7,200 nt of DNA from Pseudomonadota bacterium (GTDB taxonomy: Bacteria; Desulfobacterota; Desulfovibrionia; Desulfovibrionales; Desulfovibrionaceae): assembly GCA_018822065.1 (NCBI GenBank), contig JAHJKV010000462.1:1-7200 (forward strand), in the 5' to 3' direction. The notes beneath the pieces were generated by a model. It searched no databases and had not been told where the DNA came from. It saw nothing but the letters and a program-made list of their open reading frames with translations. Below are positions 5,854 to 7,200 of this stretch, in pieces. The position numbers were made by a program, and so were the translations under genes. Position 1 is the stretch's first letter. Every line of letters starts with the position of its first letter.

Positions 5854-7029
5854 CTACACTCCCCTCGCCTGGGCGCGTTTGAAGCGCCTGTGGGACCACC
5901 ACTCCAGCAGACGCACGTTGCGCTCCCTCGAGGCCAGACGCAGGACGAAGAGGGCTATCACCAGGAAGATCAGATTGGTGCCCCACATGCCGGTCTCAGG
6001 CGCGATCACTCCTGACTCGCCCAAACTGGCCGAGAAGGAGAAGAGGGTATAGTAGACCAGAAAGAGGCCCATCGAGAGGATAAGCCCGATCTGCTGGCGC
6101 ATTCCGCGAAAAACGCAGGCTATGGGCATGGCAAAGAGTCCGAGGACGAAACAGCCCATGGGCATGGCCTGGCGCTTGGTAAGCTCCATGCGTACTTTGA
6201 AAGGATCGATCTTCAGATGGGGAAAGTCCTCGGGATGATCGCGCAGATTCTGAAGTTTTTGAACACTCATCTCCGAGGCCTTGTCCTCGTCCATGTCGAA
6301 ACCGCCAAGGAGTTTGGAGAGGGAAAGACGGATGGTGTAGGTGCCAAACTGCATGACGTCGAGCTTCTGGCCGTCGCGACGGTAGATGTTGCCGTTTTCA
6401 AAGCTGACCCGCAGTTCCCCCTTGTCCTGATCCGCCACGAGTCTACCCCGGTCAGCCACGATGTTGACCGTAATGCCCTTCTGGCGTTTGTCCTGGACAA
6501 AAACAAAGCGCATGTCGCCCCGCCCTTCGCTCTCGACCTTGTTGGCATAAAATATAAGACCTGGAAATTGCTGGTTGAAGATACCTGCCTGCATGGTCAG
6601 TTGGGTCTGGGTGTTTACCAGTTCAAAAATCTTGGCCCGAAACTGTTCCATGCCCCAGGACAGGGAATAATAGGAGATGAACAGGGCGCAACAAGCCGTA
6701 AGCACTGAAAAAAGAAAGGGAGCGACAATGAGTTGGTAGAGGCTCACCCCGGAGGCCTTGAGCGCGACAAGTTCATTGTCGGTACTCATCCTCAGGTAGG
6801 TCAAAAAGACTGCCAACATGGTGGCAATGGGCATGACCAGCAACAGAAAGAAGGGACACAGGTAGAAGAAAAGTTGAAAAAGGTCCATGACCCCGATGGG
6901 TTGGCTCATGAGAACATCCCGAAGCTGGAGCATGCGCCCCAGCAGGATGACACCCATGAGGCAGCCCAGCGCGAGCAGGAACACCGAGCAAAGCTCGCGG
7001 AAAATATGCCGGTTCAGGACAGAAATCAC
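5854..7029 (-). CDS. lptF: LptF, LPS export permease subunit (YjgP/YjgQ family)
   Basis: LptF is the partner of LptG in the LptB2FG LPS exporter in the inner membrane. It has 391 residues (E. coli LptF about 366). Membrane segments are seen near 14-33, 55-78, 100-122, 289-307, 313-333 and 349-366, with the periplasmic jellyroll domain roughly 123-280. The typical N-terminus (VLNRHIFRE) and the coupling segment DNELVALKASGVSLYQL (84-100) are present. The tail (367-391) is basic and cytoplasmic. The start is a GTG at 7029-7027 with AAGGA (7044-7040) upstream, lying inside the end of the preceding ORF, whose stop is only 2 nt away. Translational coupling on both sides is likely. lptA, lptB and lptC are not in the window. 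Assignment to the family is firm; F versus G rests on gene order and on the N-terminus. Confidence 0.92.
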   Translation of the reverse strand: MISVLNRHIFRELCSVFLLALGCLMGVILLGRMLQLRDVLMSQPIGVMDLFQLFFYLCPFFLLLVMPIATMLAVFLTYLRMSTDNELVALKASGVSLYQLIVAPFLFSVLTACCALFISYYSLSWGMEQFRAKIFELVNTQTQLTMQAGIFNQQFPGLIFYANKVESEGRGDMRFVFVQDKRQKGITVNIVADRGRLVADQDKGELRVSFENGNIYRRDGQKLDVMQFGTYTIRLSLSKLLGGFDMDEDKASEMSVQKLQNLRDHPEDFPHLKIDPFKVRMELTKRQAMPMGCFVLGLFAMPIACVFRGMRQQIGLILSMGLFLVYYTLFSFSASLGESGVIAPETGMWGTNLIFLVIALFVLRLASRERNVRLLEWWSHRRFKRAQARGV

Positions 7030-7031
7030 CG

Positions 7032-7200
7032 TCAGGATTCCTTCTGCTCCGTGTAGAACCGTGTAAGAAATTCCTCATCCTTTGGGCCAAGGTTGAACTG
7101 TATGGCCGCCTTTTCGATGAGTTTGGGGAGGGACAGAGCGCATTTCCCTCCCTGTTGCTCACTTATCCAGGCTATAGCTTTTCGGGTCAGATCGCTTTGC
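7032..7200 (-). CDS. Unidentified small protein, C-terminal part, coupled to lptF
   Basis: A frame enters from the right edge and stays open for 55 codons to a TGA at 7034-7032. It contains no ATG, GTG or TTG start, so the gene begins beyond the window. The visible part begins QSDLTRKAIAWISEQQGG and ends LTRFYTEQKES. It is hydrophilic and probably helical, with no signal peptide or membrane segment and one cysteine. The stop lies 2 nt before the lptF GTG, and the lptF ribosome site is inside this frame. The frame reads as coding: the neighbouring frame from 7200 hits a stop after 13 codons, and the composition is normal for a soluble protein. I do not recognise the family. It could be a short conserved protein of this lineage or the end of a larger one. 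The tight link to lptF suggests co-expression but not a function. Confidence 0.65.
   Translation of the reverse strand, partial: QSDLTRKAIAWISEQQGGKCALSLPKLIEKAAIQFNLGPKDEEFLTRFYTEQKES

Overview
The window is an ordinary housekeeping region of a Gram-negative chromosome with moderately high GC. It holds eight genes; the two at the window edges are incomplete. LptF/LptG (LPS export) and LolA (lipoprotein transport) show a double-membrane envelope. The protein style and the grouping aroQ-efp-ftsK-lolA next to engB and lptFG suggest a Desulfovibrio-like Desulfobacterota bacterium. That placement is inference from memory and was not tested by a search.

Layout. Positions 1-3906 hold a leftward block, read in the order aroQ (3906-3445), efp (3359-2802), ftsK (2756-519) and lolA (458 to beyond position 1). 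The gaps are 85, 45 and 60 bp, and no convincing terminator was seen in them, so the block may be one operon. Positions 3907-4050 form a divergent control region with a good leftward promoter candidate and a perfect 7-bp inverted repeat. Positions 4051-4650 hold engB, rightward and alone. A 72-bp gap separates it from a second leftward block: an unidentified small gene (7200-7032, entering from the right edge), lptF (7029-5854) and lptG (5850-4723). These three genes are only 2-3 nt apart and are almost certainly co-transcribed and translationally coupled.

Function. LptF and LptG are the inner-membrane permease subunits of the LPS exporter. LolA ferries lipoproteins across the periplasm. FtsK links division to chromosome segregation. 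EngB is a GTPase for 50S ribosome assembly, EF-P relieves stalling at prolines, and AroQ makes 3-dehydroshikimate in the shikimate pathway. Together they serve envelope biogenesis, division, translation and aromatic amino-acid synthesis.

There is no RNA gene, mobile element, CRISPR array, phage gene or obvious defence system here, and no gene-free stretch longer than about 150 bp. I found no new biological system. The points worth a second look are the operator-like repeat between aroQ and engB, sequence departures in AroQ, and the unidentified gene coupled to lptF.
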